Below are positions 1 through 7,226 of a stretch of 18,665 nucleotides of DNA, piece after piece (the stretch's first letter is position 1; each line of letters opens with the position of its first letter). The DNA comes from Granulicella sp. Lineage in GTDB: Bacteria > Acidobacteriota > Terriglobia > Terriglobales > Acidobacteriaceae. The stretch is from positions 1 through 18,665 of the forward strand of contig PKWK01000393.1 in the NCBI GenBank assembly GCA_003133205.1. Direction: 5' to 3'. Position numbers and translations under genes: made by a program. The notes beneath the pieces were generated by a model. It did not search any database. It saw only the letters and a list, made by a program, of their open reading frames with translations, and was not told the origin of the DNA.

Positions 1-145
1 CGAGACGCATGGTCAGGTCGACAGTCTCGTCGAACTTGGCGTACTTGGCTTTCTTGAGTAGGGGAACTGCGTCGATCAGGGTATACGGGCGGGGCTCAAC
101 GAGCGCGCGCGCCTTCACCAGATTCTTAGAGAGCTTTCTTGCCAT
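1..145 (-). CDS. rplA: 50S ribosomal protein L1, 5' part (cut by window edge)
   Basis: L1 binds the 23S rRNA L1 stalk and helps release deacylated tRNA from the E site; in many bacteria it also represses its own mRNA. Only the first 48 codons are in the window. They begin MARKLSKNLVKARA and continue with a lysine-rich helix and the segment YTLIDAVPLLKKAKYAKFDE, which matches the L1 N-terminus, including the FDETVDLTMRL strand. The ATG is preceded by a GAGG box about 4 bases upstream. The gene is read leftwards out of the window. Unusually, rplK is not immediately upstream: the next gene is a divergent DUF4424 gene, so rplA appears to have its own promoter and a leader of about 140 bases. Confidence 0.9.
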   Translation of the reverse strand, partial: MARKLSKNLVKARALVEPRPYTLIDAVPLLKKAKYAKFDETVDLTMRL

Positions 146-292
146 TTTTCCTCGTCTCCCACCGCTCGAACCTGGCAGCGACTGTTGCGCGCTGAACCCA
201 TCCCGAATTGCTTGTCTTCAACTGCTGGCTGGATGAGCCGTTCGGCCGTGGTGATGTGACTGGCTTCCGCTTGGGGCGGAGGCACTCTTATG

Positions 293-321
293 AGTATGCA
301 GGAAAATGGATTTTCCGTCAA
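293..321 (-). promoter_or_regulatory. Predicted sigma-70 promoter of rplA with a palindrome in the spacer
   Basis: Read on the minus strand, TTGACG (316-321) and CATACT (293-298) are separated by exactly 17 bases, a good housekeeping promoter. It points towards rplA and would give a leader of about 140 bases. The spacer and one base of the -35 box form a perfect inverted repeat, GGAAAATGGATTTTCC at 301-316 (7-base arms, 2-base centre), a possible operator. The leader (146-286) holds a possible short hairpin (CAGCG at 176-180 with CGCTG at 190-194) and is where L1 autoregulation would be expected; I could not match it to a known L1 leader. Confidence 0.6.
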
Positions 322-359
322 TAATCTTGCTGGCTCGTGCGAGAATTCGGTGACTCAAA

Positions 360-1331
360 ATGCGAAAACTACCAGTTCTGATCCTCGCCGCTGCACTTGC
401 CTGTGGTTCTGCCCTTGCCGATGACGGTGCAGCCTCTATTGCCGCGGGCGGGATCGTGATGACCCGCGAACCCCGCATCACGATGGCAAAGGAAGTTCTG
501 TTCATCAGCACAAGTAAGGTGGTAGTCGATTACGACTTCAGAAACGATACCGACACCGACATAACGACAGAGGTTGCGTTCCCAATTCCCGATTACAAGC
601 CGGAAGAAGTATCCCGTTCTTTCCAGGGGTTTGATGACTTCAAGCTTTGGGTCAACGAGAAGCCCATTCACTACACTATTGAAACGAAAGCTTTCGTCGA
701 CGGCCGAGACTACAGCTCCCTCCTGCGTTCTATGGGCGTAGACATCCAGAGCTTCGGACACAGTAACGACGACAACGCCCGACCACAGTTCGACCGGCTG
801 AGTGCAATTCAGAAGGAACGGCTGCGCAAAGCCGGTTTGATCGACAGACAATACGATGGGCCAAACTGGAGCGTGCGGAAAAAGTATTTCTGGTCACAGA
901 CCTTTCCGGCACACGCTACCGTTCATATCCGGCACGAATACACGCCGGTGCTTGGCAACAGCAATACAGTCATCTTCGACAAGAAAGCGCCTGACTCGGT
1001 GGATACGGTGTGCATGGATGGCAGTCTGCGCAAGACAGTTCAGGGCTACATCCAGAACTCGAACAATGAAGTTCCGTTCGACTACGTTGACTTCATCCTC
1101 ACAACGGCCAACACGTGGAAGACGCCGATCGAGGACTTTACTCTCATCGTGGAGCGTCCTCATTCCAAAGGCGCGCGCGAAGACCTGGTGAGCTTCTGTT
1201 GGAACGGCCCAGTGGTGAAACTGGATGCGGACCACTTCTCCGCACATGTCACGGACTTAATCCCCCGCAAGGAACTTCGAGTCGGCTTTATCTCCGTCTT
1301 CGAGAACTATTGGAAGGGGACGCCCCACTAA
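360..1331 (+). CDS. Secreted DUF4424 family protein
   Basis: Protein of 323 residues with a signal peptide (residues 1-20, hydrophobic core then GSALA) followed by mature sequence beginning DDGAASIAAGGIVMTREPRI. That start, together with EVLFISTSKVVVDYDFRND and the EVAFPIPDY segment, is the pattern I associate with DUF4424, a family of exported proteins of about 320 residues without a known function. The mature part looks beta-rich with no membrane segment, so it is probably periplasmic. The start is the ATG at 360; no clear ribosome binding site precedes it. Its stop codon overlaps the stop of the convergent Uma2 gene by 4 bases. It is divergent from rplA, with about 215 bases between the start codons. 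Family assignment rests on remembered sequence character, not on a search. Confidence 0.85.
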   Translation: MRKLPVLILAAALACGSALADDGAASIAAGGIVMTREPRITMAKEVLFISTSKVVVDYDFRNDTDTDITTEVAFPIPDYKPEEVSRSFQGFDDFKLWVNEKPIHYTIETKAFVDGRDYSSLLRSMGVDIQSFGHSNDDNARPQFDRLSAIQKERLRKAGLIDRQYDGPNWSVRKKYFWSQTFPAHATVHIRHEYTPVLGNSNTVIFDKKAPDSVDTVCMDGSLRKTVQGYIQNSNNEVPFDYVDFILTTANTWKTPIEDFTLIVERPHSKGAREDLVSFCWNGPVVKLDADHFSAHVTDLIPRKELRVGFISVFENYWKGTPH

Positions 1332-1924
1332 TCCCAGATCCTCGACGTCACCAGTTCGAAGCCGGCGATGGGACCGGTGCCCTGGACGGAGGTGGGGTGG
1401 GCGAGGTGTTCGGGCTCGTCGCCAGGGCGATAGATGGTGACGGATTTTTCTTCGGGGTCGATGAGCCAGGCGACCTGCGCGCCGTTGGCGATCCACTGGG
1501 CCATCTTGGCCTGGAGGTCGGGCAGGCGATCGGATTCAGAGCGCACCTCGACGACAAACTCCGGACAGATGGGAGCGTAGCGTTTCCGCTCGGCGGGGCC
1601 AACGGCATTCCAACTCTGCCAGCTAACCCATGCAGCGTCGGCAGCGCGCACGGAAGTGTCTGGTAGCCTGAAGCCGGTATTCGAGCCGAACACCCGGCCT
1701 CGCCCATCCTCTCGCGCCCAGATGCCCAGTTCGAGGGCTACATCGGTTTCAATTCCACCACCCTCGGACCCGGTCGCCGTCATCACAATAAGCTCTCCAT
1801 TCGCATCGCGCTCCAGGCGCAACGGCCGGTTGTCGGCCGAAAGGCGCAAGAGCTCGTCGTCCGTTATGGGACGGTCCCGGCTGATGCGGATTGGCAGTTC
1901 GATTTCGTTGAACGCGAAGTTCAT
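1328..1924 (-). CDS. Uma2 family endonuclease (PD-(D/E)XK fold, DUF820)
   Basis: Protein of 198 residues with the typical layout of the Uma2 family: an N-terminal DDELLRLSADN helix followed by LRLERDANGELIVMTATGSEGG, the candidate nuclease residues Asp96 (RAADAAWVSW) and Glu126 (PEFVVEVRSESDRLPDL), then a WIANGAQVAWLIDPEEKSV segment and a short C-terminal strand (FELVTSRIWD). The family is predicted to be a restriction-endonuclease-like nuclease; its cellular role is not established. These genes are typically found singly or in small arrays. A decayed copy lies directly upstream, and the 26 bases around both start codons are almost identical (1917-1942 and 2195-2220). No good ribosome binding site precedes the ATG; a TAGACT box sits 6 bases before it. 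Confidence 0.88.
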   Translation of the reverse strand: MNFAFNEIELPIRISRDRPITDDELLRLSADNRPLRLERDANGELIVMTATGSEGGGIETDVALELGIWAREDGRGRVFGSNTGFRLPDTSVRAADAAWVSWQSWNAVGPAERKRYAPICPEFVVEVRSESDRLPDLQAKMAQWIANGAQVAWLIDPEEKSVTIYRPGDEPEHLAHPTSVQGTGPIAGFELVTSRIWD

Positions 1925-1942
1925 GCGGACAGTCTACTCCCG
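1917..1942. repeat. Direct repeat copy A (start region of the intact Uma2 gene)
   Basis: A 26-base segment covering the start codon and upstream bases of the intact Uma2 gene. It matches 2195-2220 with one mismatch, marking the tandem duplication. Confidence 0.85.
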
Positions 1943-1962
1943 TGCCCGGCGGGCAGCCATTG

Positions 1963-2202
1963 CCAAACCCTCGACATCACCAGTTCGAAACGGCGGTGGG
2001 GTGGGCGGTGGGGTTGGCTAGGTGTTCGGGTTCATTTCCCGCGCGGTGCCGCGATTGGCTTGATATAAAGTTCGCCGCTCGGCTCGCGTTCGATCTGAAG
2101 CTTTTCGTTCGCATTTTGGAGGCGCAGAAGCACCTCATCGCTGATCGAGGCGTGCGGTACGAGCCATAAGGGGAAATACTTCTCTTCAATGACTAAGTTC
2201 AT
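1963..2202 (-). pseudogene. Decayed second copy of the Uma2 gene (internal deletion)
   Basis: From the ATG at 2202 the minus strand reads 56 codons (to the TGA at 2032-2034) beginning MNLVIEEKYFPLWLVPHASI and containing DEVLLRLQNANEKLQIERE and PSGELYIKPI, the N-terminal Uma2 pattern. Immediately after, a different frame encodes FELVMSRVW, matching FELVTSRIW at the end of the intact neighbour. The catalytic centre, about 130 residues, is missing, and the two ends are out of frame. The remnant thus looks like a tandem duplicate that suffered an internal deletion. Nucleotide traces of the C-terminal region (CTCGAC.TCACCAGTTCGAA) occur in both copies. The 56-residue product might still be made but would have no nuclease core. 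Confidence 0.72.
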
Positions 2203-2220
2203 GGGGACAGTCTACTCCCG
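2195..2220. repeat. Direct repeat copy B (start region of the Uma2 pseudogene)
   Basis: Partner of the repeat at 1917-1942, one mismatch in 26 bases. It includes the start codon of the decayed copy and the TAGACT box 6 bases before it. Confidence 0.85.
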
Positions 2221-2337
2221 AGCATTGCGTAGGGATGCGCATTTTGGCCATCGGCGGTTTGGATATGCCGCGGTGGCGTATTGTGGAATCCAACTGAATC
2301 AGAACGGCTGGAGCTTATTCGCGGGAAGGCGGCTCAG

Positions 2338-2538
2338 ATGACTACGCACTCGGATTCGACGGACCGCGGGACACGGAAGCACCGCCGGTTTGCGGTGGGA
2401 GAGTTCTTTTTTCGATTCGGGAAGATCATGTTTGTGGCTGTGCTGGTGGTCCTGATCTTTCTGCTGGGTGAAGCCATGGTGCATCACCGGTTCTTTCAAG
2501 GAGAACGGTACCGTGACAACGGCACCGTCGGGCAATAG
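2338..2538 (+). CDS. Small single-pass membrane protein, function unknown
   Basis: A 66-residue reading frame: a polar N-terminus rich in Ser, Thr, Arg and Lys (about 1-27), a hydrophobic helix around residues 28-45 (GKIMFVAVLVVLIFLLGEA), and a charged tail ending RYRDNGTVGQ. The positive residues before the helix suggest the N-terminus stays in the cytoplasm. I chose the ATG at 2338, preceded by GGGAAGGCGG; the frame is open back to a TTG at 2281, but that would add 19 residues without a better ribosome binding site. I do not recognise a family. It lies alone between the Uma2 remnant and the acyl-CoA ligase. A spurious frame remains possible, but the clean transmembrane segment argues for a real gene. 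Confidence 0.6.
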   Translation: MTTHSDSTDRGTRKHRRFAVGEFFFRFGKIMFVAVLVVLIFLLGEAMVHHRFFQGERYRDNGTVGQ

Positions 2539-2629
2539 CGGGCCTCGGGTTGGCAATTGGCGCGCACATTCAATTAGAGTGACCGAGAGTTCACTTCGCG
2601 AGAAGGCGGTTCGCGCGCGGCGCGAATAA

Positions 2630-2662
2630 CCCACCCTTTGTGATTAAGCCACAAAGGATGGG
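2630..2662. repeat. REP-like intergenic palindrome
   Basis: Arms CCCACCCTTTGTG (2630-2642) and CACAAAGGATGGG (2650-2662) pair at 12 of 13 positions around the 7-base loop ATTAAGC. No T-run follows on either strand, so it is not a classic terminator. From memory, similar CCCACCCTTT...AAAGGATGGG elements are scattered between genes in Terriglobia, so I read it as a dispersed palindromic repeat. Confidence 0.6.
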
Positions 2663-2705
2663 CCACCCGGCTTGGTGGTTGGAACACTAGATTGAGGGGG
2701 TTGGG

Positions 2706-4649
2706 ATGTGGCAGGTCGCGACGGTGAACGAGGCGTTCCTGAAGGTGAGCGGGCGCGGCGAAAAAGTAGCCTGGCGGTGGCAGGATAAGGATGGCGAGTG
2801 GAAGCCGATCGCGGCGGCGGGAATGTACGGGCGGGTGCGCGCGCTGGCCACGGTGCTGGCGGGTTGGGGCGTAGGCAAGGGCGATCGTGTTGTGCTGCTG
2901 AGCGAGAACCGCTGGGAGTGGCCGGTGACGGACTTCGCGGTGCTGGCGCTGGGAGCGGTGGACGTGCCGCTGTATATGACGCTGACCGTGGAGCAGGTGG
3001 GCTACATGTTGCGCGACTCGGGCGCGAAGGTTGCGGTGGTGTCGTCGGGGGATCAGTACCAGAAGCTGGTGACGGCGGGCGATCTGCCGGCGCTGGAACA
3101 TGTGGTGGTGATGGATGAGGGCGAGTTTCCGGGCGCGGAGAGCTTTGGCTCGCTGATCGCGGAGCACATCGAGATGCAGGCACGCGATGCGGAGTTCGAC
3201 GCGCGGGCGGCGGCGGTGCAGCCGGGCGACCTGGCGACGATCATTTACACCTCGGGAACGACCGGCGAGCCGAAGGGCGTGATGCTGACCCATGGCAACC
3301 TGGCGAGCAATTTTTCGCTATCGACGAAGCCGTTCGGGTTCAACGAAACAGACCGATGTATCTCGTTTCTGCCGCTCTCGCATGTGACGGCGCGGCACCT
3401 GGACTACGCGCTGATGTGCGATGACGTAACGCTGGCATACTGCCCGAAGTTCGACCAACTGAAGGAAGCGATGCAGGCGGTGAGGCCGACGATCTTCGTA
3501 GCTGTGCCGCGGGTGTACGAGAAGATTCGCCAGGGGGTCGAGGGCAAGTCGCATGGGTTGAAGAAGAGAATTCTGAACTGGGCGCTCGGGGTGGGCAAGA
3601 TGTACCGGGCGGTGACGCTCGCGGGTGAAGAGCCGCACAATAAGCCCTGGGTCAACCTGGCAACGGTCGGCGCCCTGGTTGCATTCGGTGTGATGGTGGG
3701 TTTTGTTCCAAAGGATATGACGAGTGACCATGCGTACTTGTTCGCAGGGTTGGATCTGGCTTTTGCGATCTTCTTCCTGTCGATGCTGGTGATTTTTGCG
3801 CGGTTGTTGCGCTGGGCGATTGCGAAGAAGCTGGTGTTTTCGAAGATTCGCGAGGCATTTGGCGGGCAGGTGAACCTGTTCGTATCCGGTGGAGCGCCGC
3901 TTGGAATGGATACGGCGGGGTGGTTCACCGATGTGGGGATTCGGATTCTGGAGGGGTATGGGCTGACCGAGACGTCGCCGGTGATCGGGCTGAATACGCC
4001 GGAGAAGTACCGGATCGGCACGGTGGGGCCGGTGCTCGATAACGTCGAGGTGCGGTTTGCGGCGGATGGCGAGTTGGAGGTGCGCGGGCCTTCGGTGTTC
4101 AAGGGCTACTGGAACAAGCCGAAGGAGACGGCGGAGTCGTTCACGGCAGACGGGTGGTTGTGTACGGGAGATATCGGGAAGCTGGAGGATGGGTTCCTGT
4201 CGATCACGGATCGAAAGAAGGAGTTGCTGAAGACGAGCGGCGGAAAGCTGATCGCTCCGCAGCCGATCGAGAACAAGCTGAAGGCGCATGTGCTGGTGGG
4301 GAATGCGGCGTTGGTGGGGGACAAGCACAAGTTCGCGTGCGTGTTGATCTCGCCGAACTTTGCGGCGCTGGAGGGCTGGGCGAAGGTCCATGGCATTGCG
4401 GCCGCCGACCGCAAGGCGCTGGTGGCGGATACGCAGGTGGTGGCGAGGTATCAGCGGATCGCCGACGAGGTGAATGCGACGCTGGCACCGTTCGAGACGA
4501 TCAAGCGAATTGCGGTGGTGGCGGACGAGTGGTCGATTGAAACCGACGAGCTGACGCCCAGCATGAAGCTGAAACGGCGCGTGGTGGAGAAGAAGTACGC
4601 GGCGGAGGTTGCAGCTTTTTACATGGATGAGGCAACGGCGACGGCGTAA
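2706..4649 (+). CDS. Long-chain fatty acid-CoA ligase (AMP-forming) with a membrane insertion
   Basis: Protein of 647 residues of the adenylate-forming superfamily. It would activate a fatty acid with ATP to an acyl-adenylate and then an acyl-CoA. The P-loop-like motif YTSGTTGEPKGVM is at 181-193, the EGYGLTETSP motif at 416-425, WLCTGDIG and ITDRKKELLKTSGGK near 483-510, and the C-terminal LTPSMKLKRR near 620, the form seen in long-chain (FadD15/LACS-like) enzymes. Between the N-terminal domain and the VSGGAPLG strand lies a segment with two strongly hydrophobic stretches (about 318-336 and 345-366) that most relatives lack; it should anchor the enzyme to the membrane. Start ATG at 2706, preceded by GAGGGGG. 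The next gene, a metallo-beta-lactamase-fold hydrolase, follows after 63 bases on the same strand and may be cotranscribed. Confidence 0.92.
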   Translation: MWQVATVNEAFLKVSGRGEKVAWRWQDKDGEWKPIAAAGMYGRVRALATVLAGWGVGKGDRVVLLSENRWEWPVTDFAVLALGAVDVPLYMTLTVEQVGYMLRDSGAKVAVVSSGDQYQKLVTAGDLPALEHVVVMDEGEFPGAESFGSLIAEHIEMQARDAEFDARAAAVQPGDLATIIYTSGTTGEPKGVMLTHGNLASNFSLSTKPFGFNETDRCISFLPLSHVTARHLDYALMCDDVTLAYCPKFDQLKEAMQAVRPTIFVAVPRVYEKIRQGVEGKSHGLKKRILNWALGVGKMYRAVTLAGEEPHNKPWVNLATVGALVAFGVMVGFVPKDMTSDHAYLFAGLDLAFAIFFLSMLVIFARLLRWAIAKKLVFSKIREAFGGQVNLFVSGGAPLGMDTAGWFTDVGIRILEGYGLTETSPVIGLNTPEKYRIGTVGPVLDNVEVRFAADGELEVRGPSVFKGYWNKPKETAESFTADGWLCTGDIGKLEDGFLSITDRKKELLKTSGGKLIAPQPIENKLKAHVLVGNAALVGDKHKFACVLISPNFAALEGWAKVHGIAAADRKALVADTQVVARYQRIADEVNATLAPFETIKRIAVVADEWSIETDELTPSMKLKRRVVEKKYAAEVAAFYMDEATATA

Positions 4650-4712
4650 TTTTGACTAACTTTCTTGGCAAGCATTGCACCCGCAGGTGGTGCGGGGAAT
4701 CGAATCGTATAT

Positions 4713-5732
4713 ATGAGTATGTTGCGGCGGGCGGAAAAGGTGGGGCGGAAGTTTTTGAATCCGGTCCCGACGACGGTAGGCGGGGGCGGACTGGCTTTCA
4801 AGGTGCTGCTGCAACTGGTTGCGAATCGAGAAGAGCGCGTGCCGAAGCAACCGCTGGGGCCGTTCCGGACGGATGCTTCGGTGTACGCGTCGGCGCCGGA
4901 GAGTGGGCTGCGGATTACGTGGTTGGGACACTCGTCGACGCTGGTGGAGATCGATGGGCTGCGGGTGCTGGTGGATCCGGTGTGGGAGGAGCGCGCATCG
5001 CCGGTGAATTGGTTTGGACCGAAGCGGTTCTTCGCGCCGGTGATGGCGCTGGAGGAACTGCCGCGCATCGATGTTGTGCTGGTGTCGCATGACCACTACG
5101 ACCATCTCGGCGAAATGACCGTGAGGCGGCTGGCGGGACTGCCCTCTACGGCTTCAGCTCGGTGGGTGACGTCGCTCGGGGTGAGTGTGATTCTGCGGGG
5201 GTTTGGGGTTCGGGCGGAGCAGATCACGGAGTTGGATTGGACAGAAACCGTGTCGGTTGATGGAGCGGGTGGCGCGACGTGTGCGATCACTTCCCTGCCC
5301 TCGCGGCACTTTTCGGGACGAGGCGTCAGGCGGTTCGAGACGCTGTGGGGAGCGTTTGTGCTGCGCGGAGCCGAACACGCCGTGTACTACGGGGCGGATT
5401 CGGGATGGTGGGACGGCTTCGCCGAGATTGGCGCGGCGTATGGGCCGTTCGACGTGACCATGCTGGAGATTGGCGCGTACAACGATCTGTGGAAGCAGAT
5501 TCACATGGGGCCGGATGGGGCGGCGCGGGCGTTTCAAGAGATGGGCGCAGCTGGACTGCTGATGCCGATCCACTGGGGTCTGTTCAACCTGGCGCTGCAT
5601 GGGTGGCGGCAGCCGATCGAGCGGCTGCTGCAGATTGCGAACGCGGAGGGGCTGAAGCTGTGGTCGCCGGTGCCGGGTGTACCCACCGAAGTAGTACGCG
5701 GGATGGAACTGCGGTCCGACTGGTGGCGGTAG
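4713..5732 (+). CDS. MBL-fold metal-dependent hydrolase (NAPE-PLD/UlaG-like)
   Basis: Protein of 339 residues with the metallo-beta-lactamase fold. ITWLGHSSTLVEIDGLRVLVDPVW opens the fold, and the metal-binding motif is SHDHYDHLGE with His126, His128, Asp130 and His131. Further ligands are likely His in LPSRHFSGRG, Asp in YYGADSGWW and His in MPIHWGLFNLALHGW. This arrangement is that of the NAPE-PLD/UlaG branch, which includes phosphodiesterases acting on N-acyl phospholipids. Its position behind an acyl-CoA ligase makes a lipid substrate plausible, but that is inference. The frame is open back to a TTG at 4665; I prefer the ATG at 4713, and a second ATG at 4719 is possible. No strong ribosome binding site is visible. 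It ends 7 bases before the convergent TPR gene. Confidence 0.85.
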   Translation: MSMLRRAEKVGRKFLNPVPTTVGGGGLAFKVLLQLVANREERVPKQPLGPFRTDASVYASAPESGLRITWLGHSSTLVEIDGLRVLVDPVWEERASPVNWFGPKRFFAPVMALEELPRIDVVLVSHDHYDHLGEMTVRRLAGLPSTASARWVTSLGVSVILRGFGVRAEQITELDWTETVSVDGAGGATCAITSLPSRHFSGRGVRRFETLWGAFVLRGAEHAVYYGADSGWWDGFAEIGAAYGPFDVTMLEIGAYNDLWKQIHMGPDGAARAFQEMGAAGLLMPIHWGLFNLALHGWRQPIERLLQIANAEGLKLWSPVPGVPTEVVRGMELRSDWWR

Positions 5733-5739
5733 TCGGCGA

Positions 5740-7071
5740 CTAGCGATGGACCTGCGCGTGTGGTTGGTGCGCGGGCGGCGGAATGGGCGGCCCGATGAGG
5801 TAGCGATCGATGTAGGCAACGACTTGGTCGCGGTGCGCGGCGCGGTACTCGGGATAGCCGTGGCGCAAGCCGGCGTCGTTGAAGCTGAGCAGGATGAAGG
5901 GCTCAAGCATGTTGTCCTTCTGGAGCGCGAGCAGGTTCTTGAGGCCGGGCTCGAGCTTCTCCTGGGTGACAGCGCCTGAGGCTAGCTTCTGCTTCACGTC
6001 GGTGAGGATCGCGGTGAGCGCGTCGACCTCCTCTGCGAGTGTGTGAACGTAGCCGGTGGGGGTGAACTTGAAGTCCCCTGTGTCCGAAGTAGAGCCTTCC
6101 ATGGTCGCCTGGCTGGCGCTACGCGCTCCGTACGCAACACGGCGCTGCTGGTAGATGAGCCAGGAAGAGTGGCCGTCGCCTGTTTCGGTGGTCAGCGGCG
6201 GATCGATGGCGAGTTTGCCGTCCGGCGCGGTGAAGTCAGGGCGAACCACCTGCGGGTGGACGAGTGAGTTGTGAGTCAGGGTGGCCCACTGCTGCAAACC
6301 GACAAAGGCGGACTTGCTGTAGGGCTCGGCGGCGACAGCCTGCTCGTACTTGACGCGAGCGCCCTCGGTATCGCCCGCGGTCATGAGGGCATTGCCCCAA
6401 GTGCGGTATGCGGCATGGAAGTCGGGGTCGATGGCAACTGCCCGGGCGAACCAAGTGCAGGCATCTTTGATGTCGCCCATGCGGTAGCTGGTAGCACCGG
6501 CGAGGAGTGCAGCGGAGTACCAAGTGGGGTCGGCCACTGCGGCGGCGATAGAGTTTTCAAGCGCCGTGGGTAGGTCATTTTGTGCGAAGGCGAACTCGCC
6601 GCGCTTCACCAGAGGCTGGGCCTGCGGGGAGCCTTCATAGGTGTATCCGACGGTGAGTGGGAAACCGCCCGCAGGTTCGGCCGCCACGAGGCTGGTTGGC
6701 ACCATTGCGTAGGTGCCGAGAACGTCCTGCACACGGAGACTGGTGTCGCCGAGGGATTCTGCGCGCTCTAACTCCTTGATGCCCTCCGCGATGATAGCTT
6801 GCTTCTGCTTGGGATCATCGACGCTGCCTGCCTTGGCTATGATGCCGGCGCCGTGGCGCTCTGCAAAAAGTGCGTTCGCAGGGTCCTGACGACAAAGGTC
6901 CTCGTAAAGCGGCAGCGCTTCAACAAACTTTCCTGCCGTGTAGAGCGCGTCGGCGCGGACGCGCTCCGAGTTAAAGTTGGGTTGGTGATGAACGGTTGCG
7001 GCGGGCTTCTTCGGAGCGGGAGCGGCGGTGGGTGGATTCTGAGCTTCGAGTGCGAGCGGCGAGGACGGCAA
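5740..7071 (-). CDS. TPR-repeat protein, probably exported; 5' end uncertain
   Basis: About 443 residues: a Pro/Ala-rich N-terminus, a TPR-like unit (VRADALYTAGKFVEALPLYE, about 38-60) and two or three clearer TPR units at about 150-262 (TALENSIAAAVADPTWYSAA, TSYRMGDIKDACTWFARAVA, GDTEGARVKYEQAVAAEPYS), then a C-terminal region without a family I recognise. TPRs usually mediate protein contacts. The start is odd: the frame is closed by a TGA at 7080-7078, leaving only TTG (7071) or CTG (7074) without a well-placed ribosome binding site, whereas a good GAGGTGG box sits 5 bases before a GTG at 7081 in another frame that starts like a signal peptide (MKSVAVLAA). A one-base difference near 7050 would join that leader to the TPR frame. 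No operon partner is visible. Confidence 0.8.
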   Translation of the reverse strand: MPSSPLALEAQNPPTAAPAPKKPAATVHHQPNFNSERVRADALYTAGKFVEALPLYEDLCRQDPANALFAERHGAGIIAKAGSVDDPKQKQAIIAEGIKELERAESLGDTSLRVQDVLGTYAMVPTSLVAAEPAGGFPLTVGYTYEGSPQAQPLVKRGEFAFAQNDLPTALENSIAAAVADPTWYSAALLAGATSYRMGDIKDACTWFARAVAIDPDFHAAYRTWGNALMTAGDTEGARVKYEQAVAAEPYSKSAFVGLQQWATLTHNSLVHPQVVRPDFTAPDGKLAIDPPLTTETGDGHSSWLIYQQRRVAYGARSASQATMEGSTSDTGDFKFTPTGYVHTLAEEVDALTAILTDVKQKLASGAVTQEKLEPGLKNLLALQKDNMLEPFILLSFNDAGLRHGYPEYRAAHRDQVVAYIDRYLIGPPIPPPAHQPHAQVHR

Positions 7072-7172
7072 CAGACTTCACGGGAACCACCTCTTTTGTT
7101 CGGACGACGAAACCATAGCATGAGCGCGCAAAAACACAGAGAAAATCTCTCGAATAGCGGCAACGGGTGCGC

Positions 7173-7188
7173 CGTGACGCAGGTCACA
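7173..7188 (+). promoter_or_regulatory. CRP/FNR-family operator candidate upstream of the Cys-rich protein gene
   Basis: CGTGACGCAGGTCACA matches the CRP consensus TGTGA-N6-TCACA at 9 of 10 positions. A -10-like CATACT lies at 7210-7215; the predicted start of transcription near 7222 puts the centre of the site (7180.5) about 41.5 bases upstream, the spacing of class II activation. The predicted leader would then be only about 5 bases long. The regulator is not in this window. Confidence 0.5.
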
Positions 7189-7226
7189 GACTGCTGGTGT
7201 TCATGGGGGCATACTTCGTAGCAGTC

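Noticed and set aside
2281..2337. TTG at 2281 as the start of the small membrane protein
   Set aside because: The ATG at 2338 has a better ribosome binding site and keeps the whole membrane helix.
3318..4391. Long minus-strand frame antisense to the acyl-CoA ligase
   Set aside because: Low-complexity Arg/His/Leu-rich shadow of a well-supported plus-strand gene. The same holds for frames opposite pfk, accC and the VWFA gene.
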